64,000 bases of DNA from CAIVAT01 sp964387205 (lineage in GTDB: Bacteria > Bacteroidota > Bacteroidia > Bacteroidales > FEN-979). Both the position numbers and the translations under genes were made by a program. Below the pieces are notes generated by a model. It was not told the origin of the DNA and made no database searches. It worked only from the letters and a program-made list of their open reading frames with translations. Positions 33,949 through 43,180 of this stretch are shown one piece after another. The stretch lies in NCBI GenBank assembly GCA_964387205.1, contig CAYLVY010000002.1:1-64000 (forward strand), written 5' to 3'. Position 1 is the stretch's first letter. Each line of letters starts with the position of its first letter.

Positions 33949-33983
33949 GTTAATATGATTTGATTTTAGTGATCTCGGTTGGA

Positions 33984-33991
33984 CAAAGTTA
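33984..33991 (-). promoter_or_regulatory. -7 promoter box of the MFS gene (TAACTTTG)
   Basis: A TAnnTTTG match 35 bases upstream of the ATG at 33948 and just after the stop of the transglycosylase gene on the same strand, so the transporter can be transcribed independently. Confidence 0.55.
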
Positions 33992-34000
33992 TCTCTTTTT

Positions 34001-35968
34001 TCACGGAGTGATACCGGCACCCTCCGGCAATTGAAGATTATTTCCCTGAACGGAATCGCCTCGCTTCAGCCATTTCAGGGCGGCCCCTTGCAATTCCACC
34101 GATGGCACCATCTTTTCGGCTTCGCCGGATGATATCCAACCTTTGTCCAACATCTTCTGAGTCACCAGCCTGAAAAAATCGGCCTGGTACTCCCGAAGCC
34201 GTCCCTCTTCATCAAAGGCATAACGGAAAGATTTGGGTCGCGGGATCACCGAAGCCAGAAATATCGATTCCTCCGGTGTCAGCTTTGAGGCCTCCTTATT
34301 AAAATAGAACCGGGCTGCTTCATTGGCGCCATAAACCATTGGCCCCCATTCGATGATGTTCAGGTAAACCTCCATCATCCGTTCCTTGGTCGTCAGTCCC
34401 TGATTCTCGATCAACCATACGATCAGGGCTTCCTCCAGTTTGCGGGCAATGGTTTTGTTACGGCTGAGGAAAACGTTTTTGACCAGTTGCATGGTGATGG
34501 TACTGCCTCCGCGTGCAAACCGGCGTTCTTTAATATTGGTGATCAACGACTCGCGAAAGGCATCGGGTAAAAATCCGCGATGCTGATAAAATCCCCCGTC
34601 CTCGGAGGTCATCACCGCATACTGTAAATATGGCGACATCTGCGCCAACCGCCTGAATTCAGGATTTTCCGGCCCAACGGTGAAACTCCTCACCGGCTGG
34701 TCGTCTTCCCAGACCGTATGAACAAAATCTTCATTAAGCCTTGTCAGGTTGCTGGTTCCATAGGATATCACACCGAACTGATGACGATGGAGCGCCGTTT
34801 CAAATACCAATGAATCGGGGGAGGAAAGGTTGGCACGAAAGTTTAAGTCCCAGGAGAGTTTCCCGCGTGTGGTGATGCCTTCCAGGACAGTGAACAACCC
34901 CGGTGGAAATGATCCGAAAAGATCCTGTGCCGGGAAGGGTGGCTTATGGACCGACAGGATCACCGAATGTCCCGGGCTTGGTTGATACCGCAGGTAAGGG
35001 TTCAGCCGGATCCGGTTGAAAACAACCCGGGTGGCGCTGTCGATCTCCGCATAATCCTCCCCGATGGTCAACCGGTAATCCACCGCCAGTTGGTTGAAAA
35101 TCACCGGCCGGCATGCGATCCTACGGTGATCTGCCATCAGGCCGTGAATGTGGAGAAAACCTTCAGTTCTGACCGTCCCCTCATCTGCCGGAATTTCATT
35201 AAACCGAAACGCCAGGGTATCCATAGCGATACCTGCATTCCATTGATACTTCAACCATGGGAGCACCATCTTGCTGTCCCCTTCAGCAAAAAGCCTGAAT
35301 TCTGCCAGCCGACGCCTGTTTTCAATATGCCCGGCCACCGTCCATCCCTGCCTGAGGCTATCTTCATTCCATTCGACATTGCACCGAAAATATTGCCGGT
35401 GCAAATGAAGTTGATCCGAATGAAGTTCCACCTTGTGTCCCTTGGATTCATAGGACACAAATAGATTTGTGATCCTGAGTTCCAGTGGTATCTTATCAAA
35501 GGTAAACCTGAGCATACGTTCGGCCATGGCGGCATAACCCGAAGTTGGCGCCGGGGTATCCTGTTTTGGCGACGGATGGTCAAGCAGAAGCCGGTAGTTC
35601 TCCACGCCGCTCCGGTCGGTCATGGTCAACCTGGGATTGACGAGGGATAGCTGATGAATGGAAAGGCGTCCGGCGAAGAGTTTAAGTATCCCTATCGACA
35701 CAAAAACGGTATCGACCGAAACCAAAGTATCACCGTTTTCCGGTGACAGGGACAGGCCTTCCATCTGAATAGCTGCCAATCCCTTTATCCGGACCCGATC
35801 GACAGACAGGCAGGCATGGCGTTGTTGATTGAACCGGGCGATTTGCCGGTTAACAAACCACGATGCCACCGGGGAGCGAAAAATAAAGGCGATCAGCACC
35901 ATTCCCAACACCAGCGCCACTCCTGCCAGCAGGAACTTACCCACGTTGTATCGGTTTACATTCCTCAT
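34001..35968 (-). CDS. GT51 peptidoglycan transglycosylase with AsmA-like N-terminal region
   Basis: A 655-residue membrane-anchored protein. One N-terminal helix is followed by about 390 residues resembling the AsmA/DUF748 type (SVDRVRIKGLAAIQMEGLSL and a long run of beta strands). The C-terminal third is a family 51 glycosyltransferase: TSEDGGFYQHRGF with the catalytic Glu, RGGSTITMQLVKN, and KLEEALIVWLIE. There is no transpeptidase domain, so it polymerises lipid II only. The ATG at 35968 has AAGGG upstream and is preferred to a TTG at 35992. Confidence 0.88.
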   Translation of the reverse strand: MRNVNRYNVGKFLLAGVALVLGMVLIAFIFRSPVASWFVNRQIARFNQQRHACLSVDRVRIKGLAAIQMEGLSLSPENGDTLVSVDTVFVSIGILKLFAGRLSIHQLSLVNPRLTMTDRSGVENYRLLLDHPSPKQDTPAPTSGYAAMAERMLRFTFDKIPLELRITNLFVSYESKGHKVELHSDQLHLHRQYFRCNVEWNEDSLRQGWTVAGHIENRRRLAEFRLFAEGDSKMVLPWLKYQWNAGIAMDTLAFRFNEIPADEGTVRTEGFLHIHGLMADHRRIACRPVIFNQLAVDYRLTIGEDYAEIDSATRVVFNRIRLNPYLRYQPSPGHSVILSVHKPPFPAQDLFGSFPPGLFTVLEGITTRGKLSWDLNFRANLSSPDSLVFETALHRHQFGVISYGTSNLTRLNEDFVHTVWEDDQPVRSFTVGPENPEFRRLAQMSPYLQYAVMTSEDGGFYQHRGFLPDAFRESLITNIKERRFARGGSTITMQLVKNVFLSRNKTIARKLEEALIVWLIENQGLTTKERMMEVYLNIIEWGPMVYGANEAARFYFNKEASKLTPEESIFLASVIPRPKSFRYAFDEEGRLREYQADFFRLVTQKMLDKGWISSGEAEKMVPSVELQGAALKWLKRGDSVQGNNLQLPEGAGITP

Positions 35969-36090
35969 TTCAACCCTTAAGAGAAAGATCAAATATACGA
36001 CGAAAACAAATGGTGAAATGGTGAGAACACTCTCTTCGCTGTTTTACCCTTTTACCATTTCTTCATTTTACCGTTTAACCATTTTTACCG

Positions 36091-36098
36091 TAATTTTG
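36091..36098 (+). promoter_or_regulatory. -7 promoter box of mqnC (TAATTTTG)
   Basis: A TAnnTTTG match 58 bases upstream of the mqnC ATG. The preceding 70 bases contain several short TTTACC/ACCATTT repeats of no clear meaning. Confidence 0.5.
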
Positions 36099-36156
36099 CC
36101 TCCGGAACATTGTCAACTGGCTGTTTCAACAGCCACCTCCACTCAGACACCTTTAC

Positions 36157-37245
36157 ATGAACACTGATCAACTGCTTCGTTTTGCCATAACTTCCGGTTT
36201 CCTGACCGTTTCAGAGGGACTTCACCTTTTTCACCATGCGCCATTGGGACAACTGATGGCAGCCGGCCATCAATTGCGTACCCAACTTCACCCCGGACAG
36301 GAGGTGACCTGGATCATCGACCGTAATGTTAATATCACCAATGTTTGTATCTCCGGTTGTCACTTCTGCAACTTTTACCGCTCCGGCAACAGTCCTGAAG
36401 CATATGTGACCACTATGGAGGAATACTGCGAAAAGATTGAAGAGATGCGGAGCCTGGGCGGCAACCAGTTGCTTCTCCAGGGGGGGCTTCATCCCAAACT
36501 AGGGCTGGAATTTTATGAGGAACTTTTCTCCACGCTAACACAACGATACCCCGACCTGCGGCTCCACGCCCTGGGTCCCCCTGAGATCGCCTGGCTTGCC
36601 AGGCAATCCGGATGCTCCCATCAGACTGTTTTGGAGCGCCTGGTAAAAGCAGGCCTCACCTCTCTCCCCGGTGCCGGGGCCGAGATCCTCTCCGACCGGG
36701 TCAGAAAAATTCTCTCCCCGGCCAAGTGTTCCGCCGAAGAGTGGTTTGAAGTGATGCGGGTTGCCCACCGGATGGACCTGACCACCTCTGTAACCATGAT
36801 GTTCGGCCATATCGAGACACTGGAGGAACGTTTGGAACACCTCGTGAAAATCCGCACGGTACAGGCTGAAAAACCAGAAGGTCACAAGGGATTTTTGTCT
36901 TTTATTCCATGGCCGTTCCAGGATGAAAAGACACGCCTTCGCGAAAAGCAGGGGGTAACCAACCGGGTCACAGCATTGGAGTATATCCGTATGATCGCGA
37001 TCGCCAGGATCATGCTTCCCAACATCCCCAACATACAGGCCTCCTGGCTTACTGTCGGGAAAGAAACGGCCCAAATGTGTCTTTACGCCGGGGCCAATGA
37101 TTTCGGCAGCATCATGATCGAGGAGAACGTGGTGCGGGTAGCAGGCGCCAGCCACACCTTCGATGCAGAAGGTATCCGGGCTGCGATCCGGGAAGCAGGG
37201 TTTACCCCCCGTTTGCGTGATCAGGATTTTCAATACCAGGATTGA
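36157..37245 (+). CDS. mqnC: cyclic dehypoxanthinyl futalosine synthase (radical SAM)
   Basis: MqnC cyclises dehypoxanthine futalosine in the futalosine route to menaquinone. The 362-residue product carries the radical-SAM cluster motif CISGCHFC (CxxxCxxC) near residue 65 and the family blocks LLLQGGLHP, SLPGAGAEILSDRVR and ASWLTVGKETAQ. It is followed after about 15 bases by a strong terminator. Menaquinone supplied this way would serve quinone-linked enzymes such as the SQR-like and DsrMK-like proteins. Confidence 0.94.
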   Translation: MNTDQLLRFAITSGFLTVSEGLHLFHHAPLGQLMAAGHQLRTQLHPGQEVTWIIDRNVNITNVCISGCHFCNFYRSGNSPEAYVTTMEEYCEKIEEMRSLGGNQLLLQGGLHPKLGLEFYEELFSTLTQRYPDLRLHALGPPEIAWLARQSGCSHQTVLERLVKAGLTSLPGAGAEILSDRVRKILSPAKCSAEEWFEVMRVAHRMDLTTSVTMMFGHIETLEERLEHLVKIRTVQAEKPEGHKGFLSFIPWPFQDEKTRLREKQGVTNRVTALEYIRMIAIARIMLPNIPNIQASWLTVGKETAQMCLYAGANDFGSIMIEENVVRVAGASHTFDAEGIRAAIREAGFTPRLRDQDFQYQD

Positions 37246-37260
37246 CCTTCCGAAAAACCA

Positions 37261-37298
37261 AAAAAAAGAGGGCGTTCCGTCGGAACGCCCTCTTTTTA
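37261..37298 (+). terminator. bidirectional intrinsic terminator
   Basis: A perfect hairpin with stem GAGGGCGTTCC, loop GTC and matching arm, flanked by runs of A on the left and T on the right. It lies between the convergent mqnC and C25 peptidase genes and can end transcription in both directions. Confidence 0.92.
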
Positions 37299-37316
37299 AT
37301 TATCAGCCTGAAAACG

Positions 37317-40300
37317 TCAGTGACTGATCACTACGCTGATGGAGGCAGAAACACCTTTGCCTTCCACCTTCAGCAGATATACGTCCTTTGAAAGGTTGGA
37401 GAGGTTCATCACTTTCTTCAGCTTTCCATCTACCCTGACATCCTGCTCGGAATAAACAACCTGTCCCAGCGGGTTGACCAAAGTAACATTGAGACTGGTG
37501 GAGAAACCGGTCAGAATATCAAGGGTAAAGCGGCCACTGTTCGGGTTGGGGATAATTTCGAGGCGGGCACCTTCATTTTCTCCGATACCAACCGGGGCAT
37601 ACAGTTTAATCTGCTTAGCTTCTGAAGCAAGGCTTTCACCGCACTCATTGGCTGATTTCACGGTAATGTTGGCCATGCCACGATAGGTCGGAGTCCAGTT
37701 GGCTGTGACGGCGAGACCCGTTCCGCTGATGGTTCCGGCGGCAGATGGATCGATGCTCCAGGTATAGCTGGTAGCGCCGGCTACCTCATCGATGGTGAGT
37801 TCTGTCTGCTGTAATTTGTTGAGGTTCACGCTGTCAGCCCCTGATGGTTTGGCAGGTGCTTCGGGCGCCTGGATTACCATAACGGAGAGTTCTTCCGAAT
37901 AATCACCGCTTCCGCACAATCCGACACCTTTCACTTTAATAGTCAGAGGACCGGTATATCCGGCGGTGAGTTCCAGTGTTCCGGTGGCATCAAGGCCGGT
38001 GATGGTTCCGGCGGTTTCCGGTTCCACCAGCCAGTTGTATCCATCGGCTCCGGTAGCACCCTCTGTGGTATAGGTCTTTCCGGTTACATCTTTGCAGAGG
38101 TTCGCCTCACCGGTAGGTTTAGAGGCCTGTCCGGGAAGATCTTCCATGATGATATCAACGGTCTTTGCGTTTTTACAGATTCCGTTGGCAGTAACTTCCA
38201 GTGTCACAGAATAGGTCCCTGGGGTATTATAGGTATGGGAAGGATTCTGCAGATAGGAAGTGTTGTTGCTTCCGGAAGCTGGGTCACCGAATGTCCAGCT
38301 CCAGTCGGTAAGGGTACCGCCGTTCGGTGTGCTCTCATCGGTGAAGTTTACCGGAATACCCGGGCAACCGGTAACGCCGGTGAAACTGGCAGTAGGATGT
38401 CCGAGGGCGCTGATATAAGCCGATTTTGTAATAGTGGCCGGGGTTCCGGTAGCTTTGGATACCGTCAGGATCACATCGTAGTTGCCGGGTTGGGCATATA
38501 CAATGCCGGTCGGGTTTTGCATGTTGGAAGTAGCCGGGTTGCCACCGGGAAATTCCCAGGCCCAGGTGATCGGATTTCCGGAGGAGAGGTCAGTGAAATC
38601 GACTCCTGCTCCCTCACAGATGTTGGTTTGACTGGCTGAGAAGTTAGCCAGCAACACTTCGGAGGTAACGGTGATATTGTCGGTATAACGGAAATAATTC
38701 CTTTTGGTGGCCGTGATCTTGATGACCGAACTGACCGGAAGAACCGGAATGGTAAAGGAGACGGGGCCGCTGGCGCTGCCGTAGCCCGTGGCCAGGATCT
38801 GGTCGCCATGGGTGAGGCAGATGAAAGCACTGTCGGTAGCCGTTATGGATACCTGAGTATTTCCGAAATTGATGGTAGGATCATGGGTAACCGCTAATGT
38901 CTGAGGAATTTCCGAATACATGGTGGTGAATGCATCACCGTGCATATGGAACATCTGATAGGTGATNNNNNNNNNNAAAACGTATGGGGGAGCAAGCGTT
39001 TTTTGATTTATTACCTTGTTACTGGTATTGTAAGGCCAGTTGGAACGCTGGAGAAAATATTTGCCGGCAGCTTGTGCAAATCCAGGACAGAGGCCACGGC
39101 TTTCGGGGTTGGTATATTCGGCCGGCATAAAATCGGGCCACATGTTATCCATCATTCCCCAGACAAAAGTATCGTTCACGAAAGAATAGGAGGTTTCGGT
39201 AGGAGCTACAAAACCCATGGAACCTGCATTGTGTCCATCTTTGAACTGGCGGTGGAATTTCTCACCAAGGCAATCAGATGAGCGGTGATAGGCACCGGTC
39301 TGACAGTTGATGGAGAAGATGAAGGTCATGGCGGTATTTTTCAACTGCATCGCCCAGGAAGTATTGTAGGCAGGTTCACCCCATTCGGTATAGGCTCCGT
39401 GGTCGCGGTGCATCAGCATAAAGGCGCCTGAGTCGATTCCCTGATTGATCTGGGTGGCGGTTCCGCCATTCCAGCAGCATGGCATAGAGGAGGGCTGCTG
39501 GGGGATATAATCCAGTCCGCTGGGGCCGAAATAGCTGACAATGGTGGATGTATTGGTAGCGGTTGACCAGGTGGAACCGGGTGATCCCTGGTAAATGGCG
39601 TTGATCCTTCTTGGGTTTTTACCGTATTCATTCCTGAAAAATCCACCGACAATTTCAGAGCAAAGCTGGAACCAACGTTCGGTCTGCCAGCCAAGTGCAG
39701 TGATCGGACGGTCATAGAAACTGGGATCGACCGGCGGATTGCGTTCGTGGTTGAGGAACTTGGTCACCATCACCTCCAGTTGGGTTTCATCATTGGCAGT
39801 GATGCGGGCGAAGACCACATCGGGCAGGTTATCGTTGGTAACGTCTGCATATTTATTGTCAGATGCAAAGTTGGGATAACCTCCGGAGTGGGGCAGCATG
39901 GGGGAGATAAGATTTTTGGTGGCATCGTTGCCATAATCGCCCAGCATCAGACATGCGGCGGGCTTGAGGGTCCAGGTGTTGTAGGCATTGTCGATAAAAG
40001 CCTCGATCGCGGTGGTGGTGTTTCCGCCGATGGCATCCACGGTAAATACCTTGGTCAGGATACCCTGTTCGAGGCGGAAGCGGCGGATACTGTCGGCCCA
40101 GGATTGAAATGCCGGTCCGGTGGGGCAAATGATGATGTATTCACATTCATCATTCAGCACATTGTCGGAATAGGTCTGCAACCTTGCATTATAATCCACG
40201 GCAGGAAGTTGCGAATAGTTCATGATGTTATCCTGCATAATAGGATCCCACCAGCGGTTGCGATAAGCCTGGTCGCCAAACTGGCCGTTACCACCTTCAA

Positions 40301-40880
40301 AAACAACTTCGACCTGCAACTCTTTGTAAACGATCAGATCTTTGCTGACCGGATTGTACCGGAACGGAGTAACGCCCAGGATTACCACATCCACGCCCCT
40401 GAAATGTGAAACTTCGGAAAGTTGCACGGGGGATGCAGGATAAAAATCATTTTTGAAATAGACACTCGGATCGGGTGTGTATTCCAGCGGATTCTTGTCG
40501 CTGTCGAGCGGGATCCGGGGCGCAGGAGCAATTTCCACATTGTGGATGATATCGGTCTTTTCCGATACTATCCTCAATTTGGCTACAGCGCCCTGAGGGA
40601 TGGCAATATATCCGCCTTTACCCGGAAGGTTCGGCATCCCTTCATCGTTGAACAGGAAGGTACCGGGCAGCTGGATATTCTTCATGGTGGTTCCGTTGAC
40701 GACAAGGTCGTCCAGGGTAAATTCAGGGACGGCATATTCCACCGTAACGCCGGTAGTCCTGGTATCGACCAGGTTCATACCTGCTTTTTTACCCGTAACG
40801 TCGGGATACATGAAATGCTGTGCCTGCAGTTGGAATACTGCCAGTGCAAAGAAGATCATTAAAAGATAAAATTTTTTCAT
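37317..40880 (-). CDS. T9SS-secreted gingipain-like C25 peptidase with PKD domains
   Basis: A protein of about 1187 residues, interrupted by an N run at 38967-38976. After the signal peptide (LLMIFFALAVFQLQAQ) and a propeptide-like region comes a peptidase C25 domain. The likely catalytic pair is His494 in HRDHGAYTEW and Cys526 in SINCQTGAY, as in gingipains. Two PKD domains follow (WAWEFPGGNP; DWSWTFGDPA), then Ig/PKD-like modules and a type IX sorting tail (IIPNPNSGRF ... VYLLKVEGKG). The ATG at 40880 is supported by a promoter box upstream. It was probably made as a zymogen and anchored or released at the surface. Confidence 0.9.
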   Translation of the reverse strand: MKKFYLLMIFFALAVFQLQAQHFMYPDVTGKKAGMNLVDTRTTGVTVEYAVPEFTLDDLVVNGTTMKNIQLPGTFLFNDEGMPNLPGKGGYIAIPQGAVAKLRIVSEKTDIIHNVEIAPAPRIPLDSDKNPLEYTPDPSVYFKNDFYPASPVQLSEVSHFRGVDVVILGVTPFRYNPVSKDLIVYKELQVEVVFEGGNGQFGDQAYRNRWWDPIMQDNIMNYSQLPAVDYNARLQTYSDNVLNDECEYIIICPTGPAFQSWADSIRRFRLEQGILTKVFTVDAIGGNTTTAIEAFIDNAYNTWTLKPAACLMLGDYGNDATKNLISPMLPHSGGYPNFASDNKYADVTNDNLPDVVFARITANDETQLEVMVTKFLNHERNPPVDPSFYDRPITALGWQTERWFQLCSEIVGGFFRNEYGKNPRRINAIYQGSPGSTWSTATNTSTIVSYFGPSGLDYIPQQPSSMPCCWNGGTATQINQGIDSGAFMLMHRDHGAYTEWGEPAYNTSWAMQLKNTAMTFIFSINCQTGAYHRSSDCLGEKFHRQFKDGHNAGSMGFVAPTETSYSFVNDTFVWGMMDNMWPDFMPAEYTNPESRGLCPGFAQAAGKYFLQRSNWPYNTSNKVINQKTLAPPYVXXXXITYQMFHMHGDAFTTMYSEIPQTLAVTHDPTINFGNTQVSITATDSAFICLTHGDQILATGYGSASGPVSFTIPVLPVSSVIKITATKRNYFRYTDNITVTSEVLLANFSASQTNICEGAGVDFTDLSSGNPITWAWEFPGGNPATSNMQNPTGIVYAQPGNYDVILTVSKATGTPATITKSAYISALGHPTASFTGVTGCPGIPVNFTDESTPNGGTLTDWSWTFGDPASGSNNTSYLQNPSHTYNTPGTYSVTLEVTANGICKNAKTVDIIMEDLPGQASKPTGEANLCKDVTGKTYTTEGATGADGYNWLVEPETAGTITGLDATGTLELTAGYTGPLTIKVKGVGLCGSGDYSEELSVMVIQAPEAPAKPSGADSVNLNKLQQTELTIDEVAGATSYTWSIDPSAAGTISGTGLAVTANWTPTYRGMANITVKSANECGESLASEAKQIKLYAPVGIGENEGARLEIIPNPNSGRFTLDILTGFSTSLNVTLVNPLGQVVYSEQDVRVDGKLKKVMNLSNLSKDVYLLKVEGKGVSASISVVISH
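38967..38976. other. scaffold gap (10 N) inside the first C25 peptidase
   Basis: Ten N placeholders. The flanks do not overlap. The coding frame can be restored if the true gap holds a number of bases equal to one modulo three, for example a single base giving YVLITYQMF, but its real size is unknown. Confidence 0.95.
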
Positions 40881-40907
40881 GTTGGATGAGATTGGTGATT
40901 GGATATG

Positions 40908-40915
40908 CAAATTTA
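40908..40915 (-). promoter_or_regulatory. -7 promoter box of the first C25 peptidase (TAAATTTG)
   Basis: A TAnnTTTG match 27 bases upstream of the ATG at 40880. It excludes the longer frame that opens at 40910. Confidence 0.6.
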
Positions 40916-40963
40916 CACTTTATAAAAAGAGGTTAAAAGGATTTTGTGTAATTTGTATCAAAA

Positions 40964-43054
40964 TTATCGTACAATGATGAATTTCTCAACACTGGTTTGT
41001 TTGCCATCTGTCAGTCTGCATAAATAATGGCCGGCGGGCAGGTGGCCCAGATCAGATGAAAACACTCCTTGTCCGGAGCCCCGATTGAAAACAGCCGAGT
41101 ATGCTTCCTTCCCCATGTTGTTCATCACACTGATCCGAATATTCCCGGAGAAGTGGTGATTCGGTTCAACCCGCAGCTGACCGTGGCATGGAATAGGTGA
41201 CAGGCGCATGGAGGGTATGTCCGGAGCCGATGCCATGCCAACAGGATCAGCCATTGTCCATACTTTCAAAACCGGATCACCCAGGACGTTGCAGTCATAC
41301 ATACACCACCGTTGGGCCCCCGGCTCGAATTCTCCGGGCAGATTGCTCCATGGGGCGGTCATGATCTTGGACATGCTGTGGGCAGCTCCGAGTTCACGGA
41401 TGGCCGAATCGGCATCCGGATGGTATACTGCGCTGATGAACTCCCGGTGGAGATGAGCGGAGGGGCCTTCCGTCTGCCCCTGGTTAAACCAGCCGTAACG
41501 GCTGTTAAAAATGCCGCCGGCAAGGAAATTGTCAATGGAAACCGCCTTCTCGGCAATACAGTCCTCCTCGTCAAAAGCCCCGCAAATACAACCATGGGTG
41601 TACATCAGTTGAAAATTCTGATCCACTCCGTTCACCTTGGAAAAATTGCTGTTGTTGATATCCCAGGTATAGAGGCGCATCATGTAATTGGAGTTGGAGT
41701 GTCCCGAATGGTGAATAAAACTCTTCCCGGCATTGATTCCTGAGATTACCTGACCCGACGACCAGTTAAATCCCGGTGTGTCATACAAACGGGTAATATT
41801 ATTATCAGCTGATGGCATTCCATAGGTAAAATACCCGTTATCACTATGGTCATCGATCAGCAGTTCAAGGTAATCGGCTCCCCAGGTCATGGGATCATCA
41901 TACAGAAATTCCGAAACGAGATAGGGTTTGTTCATCTCCCATTCGCCGGGATTGGTCTGATAGTTGACAGATTTGTTCACCATATTCTCCAACTCGGCCA
42001 CAGTGCTGAACGACATCCTTCCGACCGAAATATCCGGCAGCAGGTCGTCTTCGCCCGGCTCGCCCCATTTCCAGTCATTGTCGTCGTTCCAGGTGCCATC
42101 GAGTGCAGCATAATAGAGGTCAGCGGGAATATTGCTGTCTTCATATCCGGAACCAGATACCACGTAGCAGTAGAATCCCCTGTAGGGTACATGGGCGATA
42201 TCGCCTCCCAGGATCACGTGCTCAATTCCGCTAACCTGATATTCGTTGATGATATGGTTGCGGATCTTTTCCTGCAGGTCGGAACCGGTACCGGAGGCAT
42301 TGATGCTCTCCACAGAGGTAATCTGAGAGGTCAGTCCCCTGGAATTATAGTATTCGGTCAATGGTTGAAATCCTTCCTCAAAAAGAAATGAGGTGATAAT
42401 AAGTATCTGATAATCTGACCGGACAGATGTTCTGGCCGGATATTGCTCCATCATCTCCGGGTTCTGGGCGAGCCTGGCCACTTTGGACCTGACATTTCCG
42501 GTAGTCTGCAGGTTTTTCAGCGCCAGTTCAGCCTTCACATCAGGACGGGTAATGATGGTAACCGTCACTTCCCTGTAGTAGTATACCTCCCCGGTAGCCG
42601 GACGGTAAACAACCGGTGTAAAAGTCGACAGGGCGAAACCGAACCCGTTGAGAAAATGGGTACTGAGATTTCCCTCCATCACCCCGGGATAAAGCTGAGC
42701 CGAACGGTAAACGTCCTCCTTCTTCACGAAAACCCCGTCATGGCCCCGGGAGATTGGGCTGACATATTGCCTGGGGTAAAGAGCATAATGCCCGGGAACG
42801 GTCGTGAACCCTTCTCCCCTGATCTCTATAGAAACCGCTGTTTCACCCGGTGGCAGCAGCAAAGCCACGGAATGATAAGGCAGCGATGGTTCACCTGTCA
42901 GTCCGGACTGAAGGGTATTTCCAAACCTGATCGTTTGATAATGATCCAGCGCAGCAATGGATGGCTCTGTAAAAGCATAGCGCCGTGTAACTTCTCCTGC
43001 CCGAAGAGAGAAAACTGCAATCAGGCAAAACAGCAAAAGCGATATTTTTTTCAT
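40964..43054 (-). CDS. second T9SS-secreted C25-family peptidase
   Basis: A 696-residue protein with a signal peptide (LLLFCLIAVFSLRAG), a propeptide-like N-terminal region, a C25 peptidase domain (ILIITSFLFEEGFQPL; VILGGDIAHVPYRG) and the catalytic pair His452 (HHSGHSN) and Cys489 (THGCICGAFD). The C-terminal 90 residues form a T9SS sorting domain (LRVEPNHHF ... HYLCRLTDGK ... KFIIVR). It lacks the PKD modules of its neighbour. The two genes have separate promoters of the same box sequence and probably arose by old duplication of the C25 core. Confidence 0.9.
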   Translation of the reverse strand: MKKISLLLFCLIAVFSLRAGEVTRRYAFTEPSIAALDHYQTIRFGNTLQSGLTGEPSLPYHSVALLLPPGETAVSIEIRGEGFTTVPGHYALYPRQYVSPISRGHDGVFVKKEDVYRSAQLYPGVMEGNLSTHFLNGFGFALSTFTPVVYRPATGEVYYYREVTVTIITRPDVKAELALKNLQTTGNVRSKVARLAQNPEMMEQYPARTSVRSDYQILIITSFLFEEGFQPLTEYYNSRGLTSQITSVESINASGTGSDLQEKIRNHIINEYQVSGIEHVILGGDIAHVPYRGFYCYVVSGSGYEDSNIPADLYYAALDGTWNDDNDWKWGEPGEDDLLPDISVGRMSFSTVAELENMVNKSVNYQTNPGEWEMNKPYLVSEFLYDDPMTWGADYLELLIDDHSDNGYFTYGMPSADNNITRLYDTPGFNWSSGQVISGINAGKSFIHHSGHSNSNYMMRLYTWDINNSNFSKVNGVDQNFQLMYTHGCICGAFDEEDCIAEKAVSIDNFLAGGIFNSRYGWFNQGQTEGPSAHLHREFISAVYHPDADSAIRELGAAHSMSKIMTAPWSNLPGEFEPGAQRWCMYDCNVLGDPVLKVWTMADPVGMASAPDIPSMRLSPIPCHGQLRVEPNHHFSGNIRISVMNNMGKEAYSAVFNRGSGQGVFSSDLGHLPAGHYLCRLTDGKQTSVEKFIIVR

Positions 43055-43072
43055 GAATCAGAAATTAAGATA

Positions 43073-43080
43073 CAAATTTA
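43073..43080 (-). promoter_or_regulatory. -7 promoter box of the second C25 peptidase (TAAATTTG)
   Basis: A TAnnTTTG match 18 bases upstream of the ATG at 43054, identical to the box of the neighbouring C25 gene. Confidence 0.6.
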
Positions 43081-43180
43081 CGATACTAATCGATCAGGAT
43101 GACACATTTACCGATAAAAATCGTGTCGGATGATAACCCCTGTTACAGAATCCATTCACGGAACCAACACCGGGAAAAGG

